64,000 bases of DNA from positions 558,001-622,000 of the forward strand of contig NZ_CP113343.1 in the NCBI RefSeq assembly GCF_026683955.1, read 5' to 3'. The translations under genes and the position numbers were made by a program. This document shows positions 36,500 through 45,037 of the stretch, piece after piece. A model generated the notes under the pieces. The model saw nothing but the letters and a program-made list of their open reading frames with translations. It had not been told where the DNA came from and made no database searches. Position 1 is the stretch's first letter. Every line of letters begins with the position of its first letter. Source of the DNA: Arthrobacter sp. MMS18-M83 (GTDB lineage Bacteria; Actinomycetota; Actinomycetes; Actinomycetales; Micrococcaceae).

Positions 36500-37879
36500 C
36501 TACGCCGCGGGCACCAGCAACGCAACGGTCTCCAAGTGGTGCGTGTGCGGATACAGGTCAAAGGCCCGGAGTGCTTCAAGCCGCCAGCCGCCGTTGCGGA
36601 AGTACCCCAGATCACGCGCGAACGAGGCCGGATCACACGACACATAGGCGATTGCCCGCGGTCCGGACTCAATCAGCTGGCTGACAACGGCTTTGCCCGC
36701 ACCGGCCCGTGGCGGATCGATCACCAAGGAGTCGAAGTTGCGGGGCCGTTGCCGCAGGACGCGTTCCACCCGGCCCTGGACGATCTCCACATGCGGTTCG
36801 CCGTGCAGGTTCTTCCGGGCATCCCGGCTGGTGCCGGGCGATCCTTCCACGGATAGTACCGAACCGGTAACCCCCACCGCGTCCGCCAGGGGCGCCGTAA
36901 ACAATCCGGCTCCCGCGTAAAGATCAGCCACGGCCGATCCCGGAAGAAGGTAGCCGCCGTCGCGCAGGAATCCCGTCACCGCCCCCACCAGAGTGTCCGG
37001 AGCGTCTTTATGGATCTGCCAGAAGCCCTCTCCTGTGACTCGGTATTCATGACCGGCTGCCGACTCCTGGACCCAGGTCCTACCGCGCAACTGCAACACT
37101 TCGCCGCGGGCCGGGTCGAAGCTCGCCACGGAAACATCGTGCGGGAGCTGCCCTAGTATCCGGTTGAGGCGCCGGGCGTCGGTCCCCTCCTCCGGGGCGA
37201 GGAGGACCAGCGGACGTGATCCGTTGGCAGGTGCTGCAACTTCCACCCGTGAAATACCGTGCAAATCGATGTCCCACAGCCGCAAGTCATTGATGCCCGG
37301 AAGCGCGAGCGGCATCTCGCGAACCGGAATGACGACGTCGGAGCGGTGGGCGTGCATTCCCAGGCGGCCGCCCGGGGTGACGGTAAAACTGGCCCGCGTT
37401 CGCCAGCCGAGGCCTGGACCGCCGTCGGAAGTTGGATCATGTCCGGCGGCGGGCTCCACCTCGACGTCCAGCTCGACGCCGGCGAGCCGCTTCAGCTGCT
37501 CGGCGAGGACTTCGGATTTGAGCAGGCGCTGCCGTTCCAGCGTCACGTGGCCGAGTTCGGCACCCCCCACCGGCGGTCCACCCTTCCGCCAGGCGGCAAG
37601 GGAGTCGGCGATTGGCCAGAAATGGCGTGTCCGGTCGTTCGACGCCTCTAGGACGTCGACGACGTCGGCGCGCCAGAAACGGGAAGACTCGCCGGAATCC
37701 GTCAACCGGACCCGGACCTTCTCCCCCGGGATGCCGTGCCGGACGAAGATGACCCTGCCTTCGTGCCGAGCGACAAAGTGGCCGCCGTGGGCGATGGGAC
37801 CGACGTCCACCACCAGTTCCTTGGCAGCTCCGTCCTGGGCCGCGGGCGTGCTGGATTCGGTGTTGCTGGGGTGGGTCAT
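36500..37879 (-). CDS. TrmA/RlmD-type RNA (uracil-C5) methyltransferase with TRAM domain
   Basis: 459 residues. The N-terminal TRAM RNA-binding domain (about 22-82) has DVGPIAHGGHFVARHEGRV. The C-terminal Rossmann methyltransferase has VADLYAGAGLFTAPLADAVG (SAM site), VIDPPRAGAGKAVVSQL and the catalytic Cys in AYVSCDPASFARDLGYF. I see no N-terminal four-Cys iron-sulfur motif of RlmD. The target (m5U in rRNA or tRNA) is inferred. The ATG overlaps the stop of the upstream permease (TGATG). It resembles the mycobacterial Rv2689c position next to a permease and TrkA genes. Confidence 0.9.
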   Translation of the reverse strand: MTHPSNTESSTPAAQDGAAKELVVDVGPIAHGGHFVARHEGRVIFVRHGIPGEKVRVRLTDSGESSRFWRADVVDVLEASNDRTRHFWPIADSLAAWRKGGPPVGGAELGHVTLERQRLLKSEVLAEQLKRLAGVELDVEVEPAAGHDPTSDGGPGLGWRTRASFTVTPGGRLGMHAHRSDVVIPVREMPLALPGINDLRLWDIDLHGISRVEVAAPANGSRPLVLLAPEEGTDARRLNRILGQLPHDVSVASFDPARGEVLQLRGRTWVQESAAGHEYRVTGEGFWQIHKDAPDTLVGAVTGFLRDGGYLLPGSAVADLYAGAGLFTAPLADAVGVTGSVLSVEGSPGTSRDARKNLHGEPHVEIVQGRVERVLRQRPRNFDSLVIDPPRAGAGKAVVSQLIESGPRAIAYVSCDPASFARDLGYFRNGGWRLEALRAFDLYPHTHHLETVALLVPAA

Positions 37880-39852
37880 CAGGTATCCTGCAGTGCCTTT
37901 GCTTCTTCGGACGACTTCAATTGCCAGGGAACACTTGCCACCATCACGCCGGGTTCAAAGTGAAGCCGGGCCTTGATGCGCAGCGCGGTCTGGTTGTGGA
38001 CAAACTGTTCCCACCACTTGCCGACGACATACTCCGGGATGTACACGACGATCAAGTCGCGCGGCGAGTCCCGGCGCATGTTCTTGACGTAGTCCAGGAT
38101 GGGCGTGACGGTTTCCCGGTATGGGCTCGCCAACACGGTCAACGGGACCGGGATGTCGAGCTTGTCCCAGGCCTGCACGGTGTGGGTTGTCTCTTGATGG
38201 TCGATATCGACAATGATGGCGTCCAACCTGGACGGCCGCGACGCCCTTGCGTAGGCGAGTGCGCGCAGCACCGGTTTGCGGACATGGGACACCAGCAGCA
38301 CGGCGTGGACCCTGGTGGGCAGCGCCCGCGGGGAGGAGTCCTCGTCAACGGCCAGTTCCTTGGCCACGTTGTCGTAGTGGGCGCGGATGCTCCACATAAT
38401 GAGGAACAGCACGAACATGGCCAGGAGTGCGATCCAGGCGCCCTGTTCGAACTTGGTGATGAGCACGATGGTCAGCACCAGCGCCGTCATGCAGAAGCCG
38501 AGCATGTTGATAGTGCGGGACTTCAATATTCTGAGCCGGACGGCTGTGTCCTGGGCAAGTTTGAGTTCCCTGCCCCAGTGCCGCACCATGCCCAGCTGGC
38601 TCATTGTGAAGGAAATGAAGACACCCACGATGTAGAGCTGGATCAGCTTGGTGACGTCGGCATTGAAGGAAATGATGAGGACCAGGGCCCCGCCCGCAAG
38701 CGCAAGGACGCCGTTGCTGAAGGCGAGGCGGTCTCCGCGTGTGCGCAGCTGGCGGGGCAGGTATCCATCCTGGGCGAGGATGGAGCCCAGGACGGGGAAC
38801 CCGTTGAAGGCCGTGTTGGAAGCGAAGACGAGGATGACGCCCGTGGCTGCGACGACGATATAGAACGGGAGGGATCCCGAGCCGAAAATAGTTTCCGCGA
38901 TCTGGCTGATGGCCGGGTTCTGGATGTAGTCGTCCGCCAGCGGTTGGCCGTTGAGGAGAAATTCCTTGGCCGGGTCCAGCACGATGTGGACCTTGGTGGC
39001 GTTGGCAAGGTAGATGATGCCCGCGAGCATGGCCGAGGCGATGACACCCAACAAGAGAAGGGTCGTGGCAGCGTTCTTGCTCTTGGGCTTCTTGAAGTTC
39101 GGCACACCGTTGCTGATGGCCTCCACGCCGGTCAGGGCGGCTGCCCCTGAGGAGAAGGCCCGAAGGAGCAGGAACGCCCCGGCCAAGCCGACCAGCCCTT
39201 GGTCGAATCCCTCTTGCGGGACGATCGTAAAAGCGGCCGACGGCGCTTCGCCCAGTTGGCCTGTGACCGCCTGGAAGATGCCTACAGCCGTCATGCCCAG
39301 GATGGAGAACATGAAGATGTAGGTGGGAACCGCAAAGACACTCCCGGCCTCCTTGATGCCGCGAAGGTTCACCAGGGCCAAGATCACGACGCCGACTGTG
39401 GCAATGAGTGCCTGCTGCCCATGCAAAGAGGGGATCGCAGTGGTCAGGTACGCCGCCGCGGAGGACATCGACACGGCGACCGTGAGGACGTAGTCCACCA
39501 ACAAAGCGGCCGCGACGGTCAGGCCCGCGAACTTCCCGAGGTTGACGTTGGCGATTTCGTAGTCGCCACCGCCGGAAGGATAGGCGTGGACGTTTTGCCG
39601 GTACGAGGCAACAACCGTGAGCAAGACCACCATGACGGCGAGGCCGACCAGCGGCGAAATGGCCACGGCACTCACGCCCGCGAGGGCCAGCGTCAGCAGG
39701 ATTTCGTCGGGGGCATACGCCACAGAGGACAGGGCATCCGAGGCGAAAATCGGCAGCGCAATGCGCTTGGGAAGCAGGGTATGGGCCAGCCGATCGTTCC
39801 GGAACGGCCGCCCCACCAACACCCGCTTCGCGGCGTTGAGAATTGTCAGCAC
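37879..39852 (-). CDS. APC-family permease with cytoplasmic C-terminal domain
   Basis: 657 residues. About twelve membrane segments occupy residues 35-490, starting with FASDALSSVAYAPDEILLTL, the APC TM1 signature. A soluble C-terminal domain of roughly 150 residues follows (HAVLLVSHVRKPVLRALAYA, IVVYIPEYVVGKWWEQF), resembling a universal-stress-like module. Members of this group are annotated as amino-acid permeases or potassium-linked transporters. Placement beside two TrkA genes on the opposite strand hints at K+ or a regulated solute, but the substrate is unknown. GTG start at 39852; the stop overlaps the methyltransferase start. Confidence 0.87.
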   Translation of the reverse strand: MLTILNAAKRVLVGRPFRNDRLAHTLLPKRIALPIFASDALSSVAYAPDEILLTLALAGVSAVAISPLVGLAVMVVLLTVVASYRQNVHAYPSGGGDYEIANVNLGKFAGLTVAAALLVDYVLTVAVSMSSAAAYLTTAIPSLHGQQALIATVGVVILALVNLRGIKEAGSVFAVPTYIFMFSILGMTAVGIFQAVTGQLGEAPSAAFTIVPQEGFDQGLVGLAGAFLLLRAFSSGAAALTGVEAISNGVPNFKKPKSKNAATTLLLLGVIASAMLAGIIYLANATKVHIVLDPAKEFLLNGQPLADDYIQNPAISQIAETIFGSGSLPFYIVVAATGVILVFASNTAFNGFPVLGSILAQDGYLPRQLRTRGDRLAFSNGVLALAGGALVLIISFNADVTKLIQLYIVGVFISFTMSQLGMVRHWGRELKLAQDTAVRLRILKSRTINMLGFCMTALVLTIVLITKFEQGAWIALLAMFVLFLIMWSIRAHYDNVAKELAVDEDSSPRALPTRVHAVLLVSHVRKPVLRALAYARASRPSRLDAIIVDIDHQETTHTVQAWDKLDIPVPLTVLASPYRETVTPILDYVKNMRRDSPRDLIVVYIPEYVVGKWWEQFVHNQTALRIKARLHFEPGVMVASVPWQLKSSEEAKALQDT

Positions 39853-39962
39853 TCCGCAAAGCTACTCTGAATCCAACGCGATGTCATGACGGCGGACTGG
39901 CTTCCACGACTTGCCCCGGTAGAGTCTTACCGAGCGGCATGCATAAGAGTGAAGGAGAAACC

Positions 39963-40637
39963 GTGGCTCACTTTGTGATCATGGGTTGCGGACGAGTGGG
40001 CGCAACGTTGGCGCACACCTTGGAAGACGCCGGCCATTCAGTGGCAATCATCGACCAGGACGACCGTGCTTTCCGTCGCCTGCGGAGCGGATTCACCGGC
40101 CGGAAAGTCACCGGCGTCGGCTTTGACCGGGACACGCTGAAGCAGGCGGGTTGCGAAGAAGCGTACGCCTTCGCCGCCGTTTCCAGCGGTGACAATTCCA
40201 ACATCCTCGCCACCCGGGTAGCCCGTGAAACTTTCCATGTTTCACATGTAGTTGCCCGCATCTACGATCCCGGCCGCGCCGAAATCTACCAGCGCCTGGG
40301 CATCCCCACGGTTGCCGCGGTGCGCTGGAGCGCGGACCAGGTCCTGCGCCGCATCCTGCCCGAACAACACCTGGCTGGCGATTACCGCGAGCCTTCCGGC
40401 CGACTGGTCTTGTCTGAAGTTGACCTGGACGAAGGCTGGATCGGGCACCCGCTGACTGCCATCGAAGCAGCTTCCGGGATCCGCATCGCTTTCCTCACCC
40501 GTTTCGGAGAGGGCGTCCTGCCCCAGGCCGGAACGGCGTACCAGGAAGGTGACACTGTGCACGCCATGTTGAGCCTGGACCGCAGCGCCGAGGTGGCACG
40601 CGTCCTCGCCAGCGCACCTGCCAAGGAGTCTGAGTGA
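39963..40637 (+). CDS. trkA: TrkA-family potassium uptake protein (first of pair)
   Basis: Peripheral NAD-binding regulatory subunit of Trk/Ktr-type K+ channels. The 224-residue protein has an RCK/TrkA-N Rossmann domain starting HFVIMGCGRVGATLAHTLED and a TrkA-C domain (about 140-215, with LVLSEVDLDEGWIGHPLTAI). The GTG at 39963 is preceded by AAGGAG at 6 nt, so the longer reading is rejected. It is coupled to the second TrkA gene, whose GTG overlaps its TGA. The arrangement is like the CeoB-CeoC pair of mycobacteria. Confidence 0.9.
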   Translation: MAHFVIMGCGRVGATLAHTLEDAGHSVAIIDQDDRAFRRLRSGFTGRKVTGVGFDRDTLKQAGCEEAYAFAAVSSGDNSNILATRVARETFHVSHVVARIYDPGRAEIYQRLGIPTVAAVRWSADQVLRRILPEQHLAGDYREPSGRLVLSEVDLDEGWIGHPLTAIEAASGIRIAFLTRFGEGVLPQAGTAYQEGDTVHAMLSLDRSAEVARVLASAPAKESE

Positions 40638-41365
40638 AAGTCGTTATTGTCGGCGCGGGCAGCGTCGGTTCATCGATCGCGCGCGAATTGCTCGCCCACA
40701 ACCACGAGATCATGCTGATCGACCTCAAGCCTGAGGTCATCGGGCGGAGCGGCCTCCGCGGGGCGCGTTGGCTGGTGGGCGATGCTTGCGAATTGAGCAC
40801 GCTCCAGGAAGCGAAACTGGAAGGGGCCGACGTCGTCGTGTCCGCGACCGGTGACGACAAGGTCAACCTTGTGGTGTCCTTGCTGGCCAAGACCGAGTTC
40901 GGCGTGGGCCGTACGGTGGGCCGTGTGAACAACCCCAAGAACGACTGGATGTTCAACGATTCCTGGGGAGTCGACGTCGCGGTCAACACTCCGCAGCTCA
41001 TGACGGCCCTCGTGGAAGAAGCCGTGGAAATCGGTGACCTCGTCCGCCTGCTGACTTTGCAGACGGGTGTGTCCTCGCTCGTGGAGTTCACGGTCCCCCA
41101 CGATTCGCACATCATGGGCAGCACGGTAGGCGGCATTGAATGGCCCGAAGACGCCACCCTGGTGGCGATCCTGCGCGATCACGCACCCATCACGCCCAGC
41201 CGTGATGACGTGATCGACGGCGGCGACGAGCTGTTCTTCGTCACAACCATTGCTGCCGAGGATGGGCTCAGGGCCCTCTTGTCCCCCTCCGCGGCCGACC
41301 ACGGATCAGTTGGGGTCGAGGAAGAGTTTTCGGATCAGTCCGACGACGACGGCTTCGACGGCTGA
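40634..41365 (+). CDS. trkA: TrkA-family potassium uptake protein (second of pair)
   Basis: 243 residues: TrkA-N Rossmann domain starting VVIVGAGSVGSSIARELLAH, with VDAVVSATG-like GADVVVSATGDDKVN, and TrkA-C (about 145-215, with LVEFTVPHDSHIMGSTVGG). The final ~25 residues are acidic. The GTG start overlaps the first TrkA stop (GTGA). The 3' end runs 31 bp into the convergent DUF3159 gene, so the two messages are antisense over that stretch. The channel subunit itself is not in the window. Confidence 0.9.
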   Translation: MKVVIVGAGSVGSSIARELLAHNHEIMLIDLKPEVIGRSGLRGARWLVGDACELSTLQEAKLEGADVVVSATGDDKVNLVVSLLAKTEFGVGRTVGRVNNPKNDWMFNDSWGVDVAVNTPQLMTALVEEAVEIGDLVRLLTLQTGVSSLVEFTVPHDSHIMGSTVGGIEWPEDATLVAILRDHAPITPSRDDVIDGGDELFFVTTIAAEDGLRALLSPSAADHGSVGVEEEFSDQSDDDGFDG

Positions 41366-42126
41366 GGATCCTTGTTTGGCTCCTCGCTTGGCGTCGGCCG
41401 GGTCAGGAGCCAGGCAATCCAGAGGCCAAGGATGTACAGCGGGGCGCCCATGATCAGCCTCATGGTAGCGAGCGCGGCCAGTCCGGGCTCGCCCATGAAG
41501 TACAGGGGAACCTGCACCACAAGCCGTAGAGCCAGGACAGCGATGACCACCCAGGTGCCGATGGTGTAGGCCCGCAAGCGCTCCGGCTCCTTCCGCCAAT
41601 CGAAGCCTTCGTTGCGGACAAAACCGAAGAGCAGGCCGGCAATGGGCCACTTGAGCACAACGGACAGCACCATTCCCACGATGTAGGCGATGTTCGTGTA
41701 AAAGCCCAGGACGTAGAAGTCCTCGGCCTTGCCTGTGGTGTTGGCGAGCCAAGCGGAAATTGCGACGCCGGCGATCCCGGCAAGTGCCTGGGTCAACGGA
41801 CGCCGCTGGACAAGCCGCACCACGGTAAAGACAGCCGCCGCCGCGAGGGATGCAATCAGGGACGCTGGAAGGTCGCGGGTGACCATGAAGGCGATCAGGA
41901 ATACGAGGCCCGGCACGATGCTCTCGGCTATCCCTTGGATACCCCCTGCCGACTTGAGGATATCCACGTGCCCGTGGCTGTTCCTTTGGAGTCCGGCCTT
42001 TTCCGCGTAGCCTGCGGCGATGTCCGCAATACTTGGCCCCTGCGTCTCCTGGCGGAACCCCTCTGCCTGGCCCGGCTTTTCCTGCGCTGGTTTTTCGTGG
42101 GGACCGGGTCCGTTGGCGACGGTCAT
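41335..42126 (-). CDS. DUF3159 membrane protein
   Basis: 263 residues. The N-terminal ~60 residues are polar. About six hydrophobic helices follow, from SIVPGLVFLIAFMVTRDLP to LYILGLWIAWLLTRP, with a conserved KWPIAGLLFGFVRNEGFDWR loop. This matches the actinobacterial DUF3159 family of unknown function, which sits beside the OB-fold and TrkA genes in many genomes. Its ATG overlaps the stop of the OB-fold gene (ATGA). Confidence 0.87.
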   Translation of the reverse strand: MTVANGPGPHEKPAQEKPGQAEGFRQETQGPSIADIAAGYAEKAGLQRNSHGHVDILKSAGGIQGIAESIVPGLVFLIAFMVTRDLPASLIASLAAAAVFTVVRLVQRRPLTQALAGIAGVAISAWLANTTGKAEDFYVLGFYTNIAYIVGMVLSVVLKWPIAGLLFGFVRNEGFDWRKEPERLRAYTIGTWVVIAVLALRLVVQVPLYFMGEPGLAALATMRLIMGAPLYILGLWIAWLLTRPTPSEEPNKDPQPSKPSSSD

Positions 42127-42476
42127 TGGTGCTCCTGACGGGAGAGGATTTCATAGCGCGGATTAAACATGGTGGGCAGCCCGTCCCGCAGCGTGACCAT
42201 TCCTTCGAGGCGAAGGACGGTCCCGGGTTCGATGCCCGGAACCTTACGGCGGCCCAGCCAGATGACGCGCAAGCGGGCCAATGGACCGGTTTCTCCCCTG
42301 TGCGCGATCCGGTCGACGACGATTGCCGAGAAATATGCTTGCTCGTTGGCCGGTTGGTAGGTTACGGACTCAATAAAACCCGTGCAGTTGACTCTGCCAC
42401 GCAAAGGGAGCTCAGTCAGGGGCAAGGATGCTCGGCTACCATCGGCGGCAGCGGCGCGGGGCGCTTTATCAGCCAA
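42123..42476 (-). CDS. OB-fold nucleic-acid-binding domain protein
   Basis: 117 residues with an OB-fold pattern: GRVNCTGFIESVTYQPANE, FSAIVVDRIAH, LARLRVIWLGRRKVPGIEPG and LRLEGMVTLRDGLPTMFNPR. This small protein accompanies DUF3710 and DUF3159 in actinobacterial dut loci; its partner and target are unknown. The start overlaps the end of DUF3710 by 8 bp and the stop overlaps DUF3159 by ATGA, so all three are probably one message. Confidence 0.82.
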   Translation of the reverse strand: MADKAPRAAAADGSRASLPLTELPLRGRVNCTGFIESVTYQPANEQAYFSAIVVDRIAHRGETGPLARLRVIWLGRRKVPGIEPGTVLRLEGMVTLRDGLPTMFNPRYEILSRQEHQ

Positions 42477-43218
42477 TCTGGGTGATCTCCGGGCCGCGTT
42501 CGGGTTGCTGAAGTTCCGGTGTTTCCTGCGGAGCGCCGTGGTGTCCGGGGGCTGCGGCGTCCTTGGGGAGCCTCAACTGGAGCAGTTCACGTGGCGGCAT
42601 GGGGTTGTCTCCGCGAATGACCACGACCTTGCGGAAGAGATTCTCCAGGCCTTCGGCAGCGACCCTGTCCAAGGCTGCCTGGCCACCGATGACGCCGCGG
42701 AGGAACCAGCGGGGCCCATCCACCCCCATGAACCTGGCCGCCCGGAAGCCGCGTCCGCCGTCGGCAGATTCGGTAGGAAGCTTGGCGATGAGTTCGGTGC
42801 CGAAGGTGCCGGGGATCTCCTCAACTTCGCCTCCTTGGCTGGACACCGACTGGCCGATCTGTTCGCGGATCTCGTCCCAAAGTCCTTCGGAACGGGGAGC
42901 GGCGAAAGCTTGGAGCTGAAGGCTCGAGCCGTCCAGGTCCATGGTGACGGCCACTACCCGCTGGGTCGCTTCTTCCACCTCGAGACGCAGTTGAAGGCCC
43001 TCGGAAGGCTCTATGAGCAATGCGCCAAGGTCCACGTAGCCGTCTTGGCTATCGATTTCGCTCGCATCGAATGGCCCCTTGGACAGCCGGAAGTCGCCCT
43101 TGGCGATTCCACTGGCTACCGTTCCGGCATCCTGCCGCGACGTCGCGGCTTTGGCCTGCTCGGTATTCTTGTCTTCCGGCTGCTCGGCCTTGGACTTCTT
43201 TCCGCGCCCAAAAAGCAT
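42469..43218 (-). CDS. DUF3710 family protein
   Basis: 249 residues. A basic, charged N-terminal tail (MLFGRGKKSKAEQ) is followed by the DUF3710 core with GPFDASEIDSQDGYVDLGAL, LDGSSLQLQAFAAPRSEGLW, ELIAKLPTE and FMGVDGPRWFLRGVIGG, then a Pro/Gln-rich C-terminal tail. Function unknown. It is normally found next to dut, as here. An 8-bp overlap with the OB-fold gene indicates cotranscription. Confidence 0.87.
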   Translation of the reverse strand: MLFGRGKKSKAEQPEDKNTEQAKAATSRQDAGTVASGIAKGDFRLSKGPFDASEIDSQDGYVDLGALLIEPSEGLQLRLEVEEATQRVVAVTMDLDGSSLQLQAFAAPRSEGLWDEIREQIGQSVSSQGGEVEEIPGTFGTELIAKLPTESADGGRGFRAARFMGVDGPRWFLRGVIGGQAALDRVAAEGLENLFRKVVVIRGDNPMPPRELLQLRLPKDAAAPGHHGAPQETPELQQPERGPEITQIG

Positions 43219-43263
43219 CGGGTTGTCTCCTTAGTAGTGGTCTATCCCCCAGTAAACCGCAGA

Positions 43264-43285
43264 CTGCCCGTCAACTCGCGGGCAG
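43264..43285 (-). terminator. small hairpin between dut and DUF3710
   Basis: CTGCCCG (43264-43270) with CGGGCAG (43279-43285) and an 8-nt loop, about 40 nt after the dut stop. It may be a weak terminator or attenuator. Confidence 0.4.
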
Positions 43286-43326
43286 CATGGCAATCAGCTC
43301 CATGTGGCGTCGATTGCCGAGGGTTG

Positions 43327-43839
43327 TTAGCTCACGGCCGGCGCGAAGCCTCCGGTGGATCCAAAACCGCCGGTACCGCGTGCGGTGTCGGACAATTCCT
43401 CCACCGCCACGAACTGCGCATATTCGACGCGCTGGATCACCATTTGGGCAATTCTATCGCCGCGCTTGAGTTCGATTGCCTGGTTTTGGTCCGTATTCAA
43501 AAGCGTCACGGAAATTTCACCTCGGTAGCCGGCATCGACCGTGCCCGGGGCATTGACCACGGTGAGTCCGTGCTTGGTGGCCAGCCCCGATCTCGGGTGG
43601 ATCAATGCGACAAAGCCGTTTGGCAGCGCGATTGAGACTCCTGTAGGAACCAGCTTCCGCTCCCCCGGGGCGAGGGATACGTCCGTGCGGGCCCGCAAGT
43701 CGGCACCGGCGTCCCCCGGGTGGGCGTACGACGGCGCTTCCAGGCCGCCGTCGAGCATTTTCAGTTGGATCTGAAGGGTCGGCGCGCCATATTCGGCGGA
43801 AATGTCTGCGGGGCTGGCTACTGCTGTCTCATGGCTCAC
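43327..43839 (-). CDS. dut: dUTP diphosphatase
   Basis: Hydrolyses dUTP to dUMP, keeping uracil out of DNA and feeding dTMP synthesis. The 170-residue trimeric-type enzyme shows [16 protein letters not shown] motif 1 ([14 protein letters not shown]), [13 protein letters not shown] (motif 2), [14 protein letters not shown] (motif 3), GDRIAQMVI (motif 4) and a C-terminal [10 protein letters not shown] (motif 5). The N-terminus is about 25 residues longer than the minimal enzyme. It is divergent from DUF3093. Confidence 0.95.
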   Translation of the reverse strand: MSHETAVASPADISAEYGAPTLQIQLKMLDGGLEAPSYAHPGDAGADLRARTDVSLAPGERKLVPTGVSIALPNGFVALIHPRSGLATKHGLTVVNAPGTVDAGYRGEISVTLLNTDQNQAIELKRGDRIAQMVIQRVEYAQFVAVEELSDTARGTGGFGSTGGFAPAVS

Positions 43840-43951
43840 AGTCAGATATTCTATCGTCCGCGGGATGCTCCCATGGTTGCTGGCGCAAGCGGCTGCCGCG
43901 GCAATTGCTGCGCGTTAATTCCGGGGGTCGCTGTCCCGATAAGCTGGTTGC

Positions 43952-44437
43952 ATGCCTGAATCGACTGCATCCGTACCCACGCCGAACCACTCCTCAAGTG
44001 GAACGGGCGTCCTGTATGCGGAAAAGCTCTGGCCATCCCCTTGGATCTGGATTGTTGTGGTCGGCTTGTCTGCCGCCGGCATCCTGATGTTTGCGCCGAT
44101 CAGCATCACCGCCGGCATCATCGCCGCGCTGGTTCTCTTCGCGATCATGACCACCATGCTGGTGTTGTCCACCCCGGCCATTGTGGTGGACCGGGATACC
44201 GTCCAGGTGGGCCGCGCCAGCATTCAGCGCGAATTCGTCGGCGCCGTCACGGCATTCCGTAAGGAGGAAGCCACGGCAGAGCGTGGAATCCGGCTTAATG
44301 GCCTCGCGTTCATGTGCCTCCGTGGCTGGATCGACCCCGTGGTGCGCATTGAAATCACCGACCCTGCTGACCGCACCCCGTACTGGCTGACGTCTACCCG
44401 CCGCCCTGAAGAACTGCTGGCGGCCCTGTCCAAGTAG
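43952..44437 (+). CDS. DUF3093 membrane protein
   Basis: 161 residues with two close membrane helices (about 30-75, WIWIVVVGLSAAGILMFAP and ITAGIIAALVLFAIMTTML) followed by a cytoplasmic domain with GRASIQREFVGAVTAFRKEE, GWIDPVVRIEI and PYWLTSTRRPEELLAAL. This is the DUF3093 family, resembling PH-like bacterial membrane proteins; the function is unknown. It lies between dut and DUF4193, a conserved actinobacterial order. Confidence 0.87.
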   Translation: MPESTASVPTPNHSSSGTGVLYAEKLWPSPWIWIVVVGLSAAGILMFAPISITAGIIAALVLFAIMTTMLVLSTPAIVVDRDTVQVGRASIQREFVGAVTAFRKEEATAERGIRLNGLAFMCLRGWIDPVVRIEITDPADRTPYWLTSTRRPEELLAALSK

Positions 44438-44456
44438 GCAGGTCCGTTCCCCCAGG

Positions 44457-44753
44457 TCAGCTCTCGCACTCCTTGCAGTAAAGATGCCCGTCTTTCTCCC
44501 TTGCAATCTGGGAGCGGTGCTTGACCAGGAAGCAGTTGAAACAGGTGAATTCGTCCGCCTGCGGAGGCAGCACACGGACCAGCAGCTCTTCGCCAGACAA
44601 GTCCGCCCCGGGGAGCTCGTAGGCGTCGGCCAGGTCAGTCTCGTCGATGTCAACCGCCGATGACTGCTTCTCGGTGCGATGCGACTTGAGTTCCTCGATC
44701 GAGTCCTCGGTGTCTTCTTCTGTCTTCCGAGGGGCATCGTAGTCCGTTGCCAT
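44457..44753 (-). CDS. DUF4193 zinc-ribbon protein
   Basis: 98 residues. An acidic N-terminal half (MATDYDAPRKTEEDTEDSIE) leads into a C-terminal zinc ribbon, FTCFNCFLVKHRSQIAREKD ... LYCKECES, with two CxxC pairs. It is the actinobacterial DUF4193 family, abundant but of unknown function. Convergent with DUF3093 (19-nt gap). Confidence 0.88.
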   Translation of the reverse strand: MATDYDAPRKTEEDTEDSIEELKSHRTEKQSSAVDIDETDLADAYELPGADLSGEELLVRVLPPQADEFTCFNCFLVKHRSQIAREKDGHLYCKECES

Positions 44754-44856
44754 GGTCCCTTCTTCGTTCTCCCTTGTGCTTCACGCAGGGCTCGCGGTCC
44801 TGTCAACCGGAACCTGCTCCGGTCTAAGGATGTAACGCAGCAGGCCGCATTTTTGT

Positions 44857-44870
44857 GCCCGATATCGGGC
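44857..44870. repeat. 14-bp perfect palindrome in the DUF4193/sepH spacer
   Basis: GCCCGATATCGGGC, self-complementary. It lies 104 nt before the DUF4193 ATG and 168 nt before sepH. It could be an operator; no regulator is assignable. Confidence 0.6.
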
Positions 44871-44927
44871 AGATTGTCCTCCCAGCCGCACCAAATGTCC
44901 ATAGCCCCGTGGGAACGGTTGCGCGGG

Positions 44928-44957
44928 AAAATCGCGGAAAATCGCGGAATATCGCGG
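44928..44957 (+). repeat. three tandem decamers upstream of sepH
   Basis: AAAATCGCGG, AAAATCGCGG, AATATCGCGG, head to tail with one mismatch in the third, ending 80 nt before the sepH ATG. The 10-bp period places each copy on the same face of the helix. The rest of the 284-bp spacer shows no gene. Confidence 0.75.
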
Positions 44958-45037
44958 CGCGCCCTTTGTCCTAGTAGGAAAAGGCTGCACCGGGTGGCAG
45001 AGTTTCGAATGTCAGATAGGCCATGGTGGAGGATTTT

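Noticed and set aside
37921..39150. 409-codon plus-strand frame opposite the APC permease
   Set aside because: Antisense to a clear 12-helix transporter; composition is that of an inverted membrane-protein gene.
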